From positions 778,241-842,240 of the forward strand of contig NZ_JAUFQF010000004.1 in assembly GCF_030409635.1 (NCBI RefSeq): 64,000 nt of DNA. Direction: 5' to 3'. The stretch comes from Vibrio agarivorans (GTDB lineage Bacteria; Pseudomonadota; Gammaproteobacteria; Enterobacterales; Vibrionaceae). The position numbers and the translations under genes were made by a program. Below the pieces are notes generated by a model, which was not told the DNA's origin, made no database searches, and saw only the letters and a list, made by a program, of their open reading frames with translations. Every line of letters starts with the position of its first letter. The stretch's first letter is position 1. This document shows positions 63,759 through 64,000 of the stretch, one piece after another.

Positions 63759-63885
63759 CTTTATCCAGCCTAGTCGCGGATAAGGCAATGAAACATCCTG
63801 TCACCCTATAGGCATTTGCGTTTTACCCACACTTGGATACTATTTCCAGCCATTTACTCTCTTTGTGTACCAAAACAGGACAGCT

Positions 63886-64000
63886 ATGAGTCAAAGTAAC
63901 AACAAAAAGCCCAACCCACTGTTTGAGGTGGCCTTTAACGTCTTGATCCCATCGTTCATTTTAATGAAGTTCAGTGGTGATGAGCACTTAGGCGCGGTCA
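63886..64000 (+). CDS. 5' end of an unidentified gene (window border)
   Basis: ATG 63886 follows CAGGA and opens a frame that continues to the end of the window: MSQSNNKKPNPLFEVAFNVL, then IPSFILMKFSGDEHLG. The start of a hydrophobic segment (NVLIPSFILMKF) suggests a membrane protein, and it resembles the N-termini of the VC0807-type conserved membrane proteins of vibrios. Only 38 codons are visible, so this is tentative. Confidence 0.55.
   Translation, partial: MSQSNNKKPNPLFEVAFNVLIPSFILMKFSGDEHLGAV

Overview
The window looks like the large chromosome of a Vibrio species (Gammaproteobacteria, Vibrionaceae). The housekeeping genes follow the enterobacterial order (ftsY-rsmD-yhhL; lptM-lysA-dapF-DUF484-xerC-yigB; cyaY/cyaA; hemCDXY; rho-trxA/rhlB-gppA; recQ; uvrD; prlC/rlmJ-gor). 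They carry Vibrio-type features: a long UbiD with a duplicated C-terminal segment, a CsrB-type RNA, and rRNA operons without spacer tRNAs. I did not try to name the species, and no database search was possible.

Layout. 1-5.4 kb: 5' part of ftsY, rsmD and the small membrane-protein genes known in E. coli as yhhL, yhhM and yhhN (here scattered), yhgN, yecH, and two 25-codon ORFs in an AT-rich gap. 5.4-9.8 kb: an acyltransferase, then an arsenic operon (arsR, arsenate-linked GAPDH, a CDKN3-like phosphatase, arsJ) on the minus strand. 9.8-13.3 kb: an EAL/HDOD gene broken by a frameshift, then pldB and yigL. 13.4-16 kb: an EVE-domain gene, a large lipoprotein and a DTW-domain (TapT) gene. 16-20.7 kb: the lptM-lysA-dapF-DUF484-xerC-yigB operon. 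20.8-28.1 kb: cyaY, cyaA and hemCDXY. 28.5-39.7 kb: two tandem rRNA operons on the minus strand, the downstream one ending in tRNA-Asp. 39.8-43.7 kb: fre, a 2Fe-2S protein gene, ubiD and an exported protein of unknown function. 43.8-49.3 kb: rho, trxA, rhlB, gppA, yhhQ. 49.5-56.2 kb: DUF3630, recQ, rarD, a LysE-type exporter, a CsrB-type sRNA, uvrD. 56.4-58.9 kb: a four-gene bufferin-type peptide operon. 59-64 kb: prlC, rlmJ, gor and the start of an unidentified gene.

How parts work together. The arsenic operon encodes a two-step resistance route: GAPDH turns arsenate and glyceraldehyde-3-phosphate into 1-arseno-3-phosphoglycerate, and ArsJ exports it; the phosphatase inserted between them has no established role. 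The 56.4-58.9 kb operon encodes an exported cysteine-containing precursor (DUF2282), a DUF692 multinuclear iron oxidase, a DUF2063 partner and a DoxX membrane protein. This is the layout of recently described copper-binding bufferin systems and is the most interesting locus here, with a strong hairpin separating precursor from enzyme. The RNA at 53.5-53.9 kb has about 29 GGA motifs and should sequester CsrA; a GacA/UvrY-like palindrome lies about 165 bp upstream of its promoter. The rRNA operons have growth-rate-type promoters with GC-rich discriminators, boxA sequences, and small but real differences between copies.
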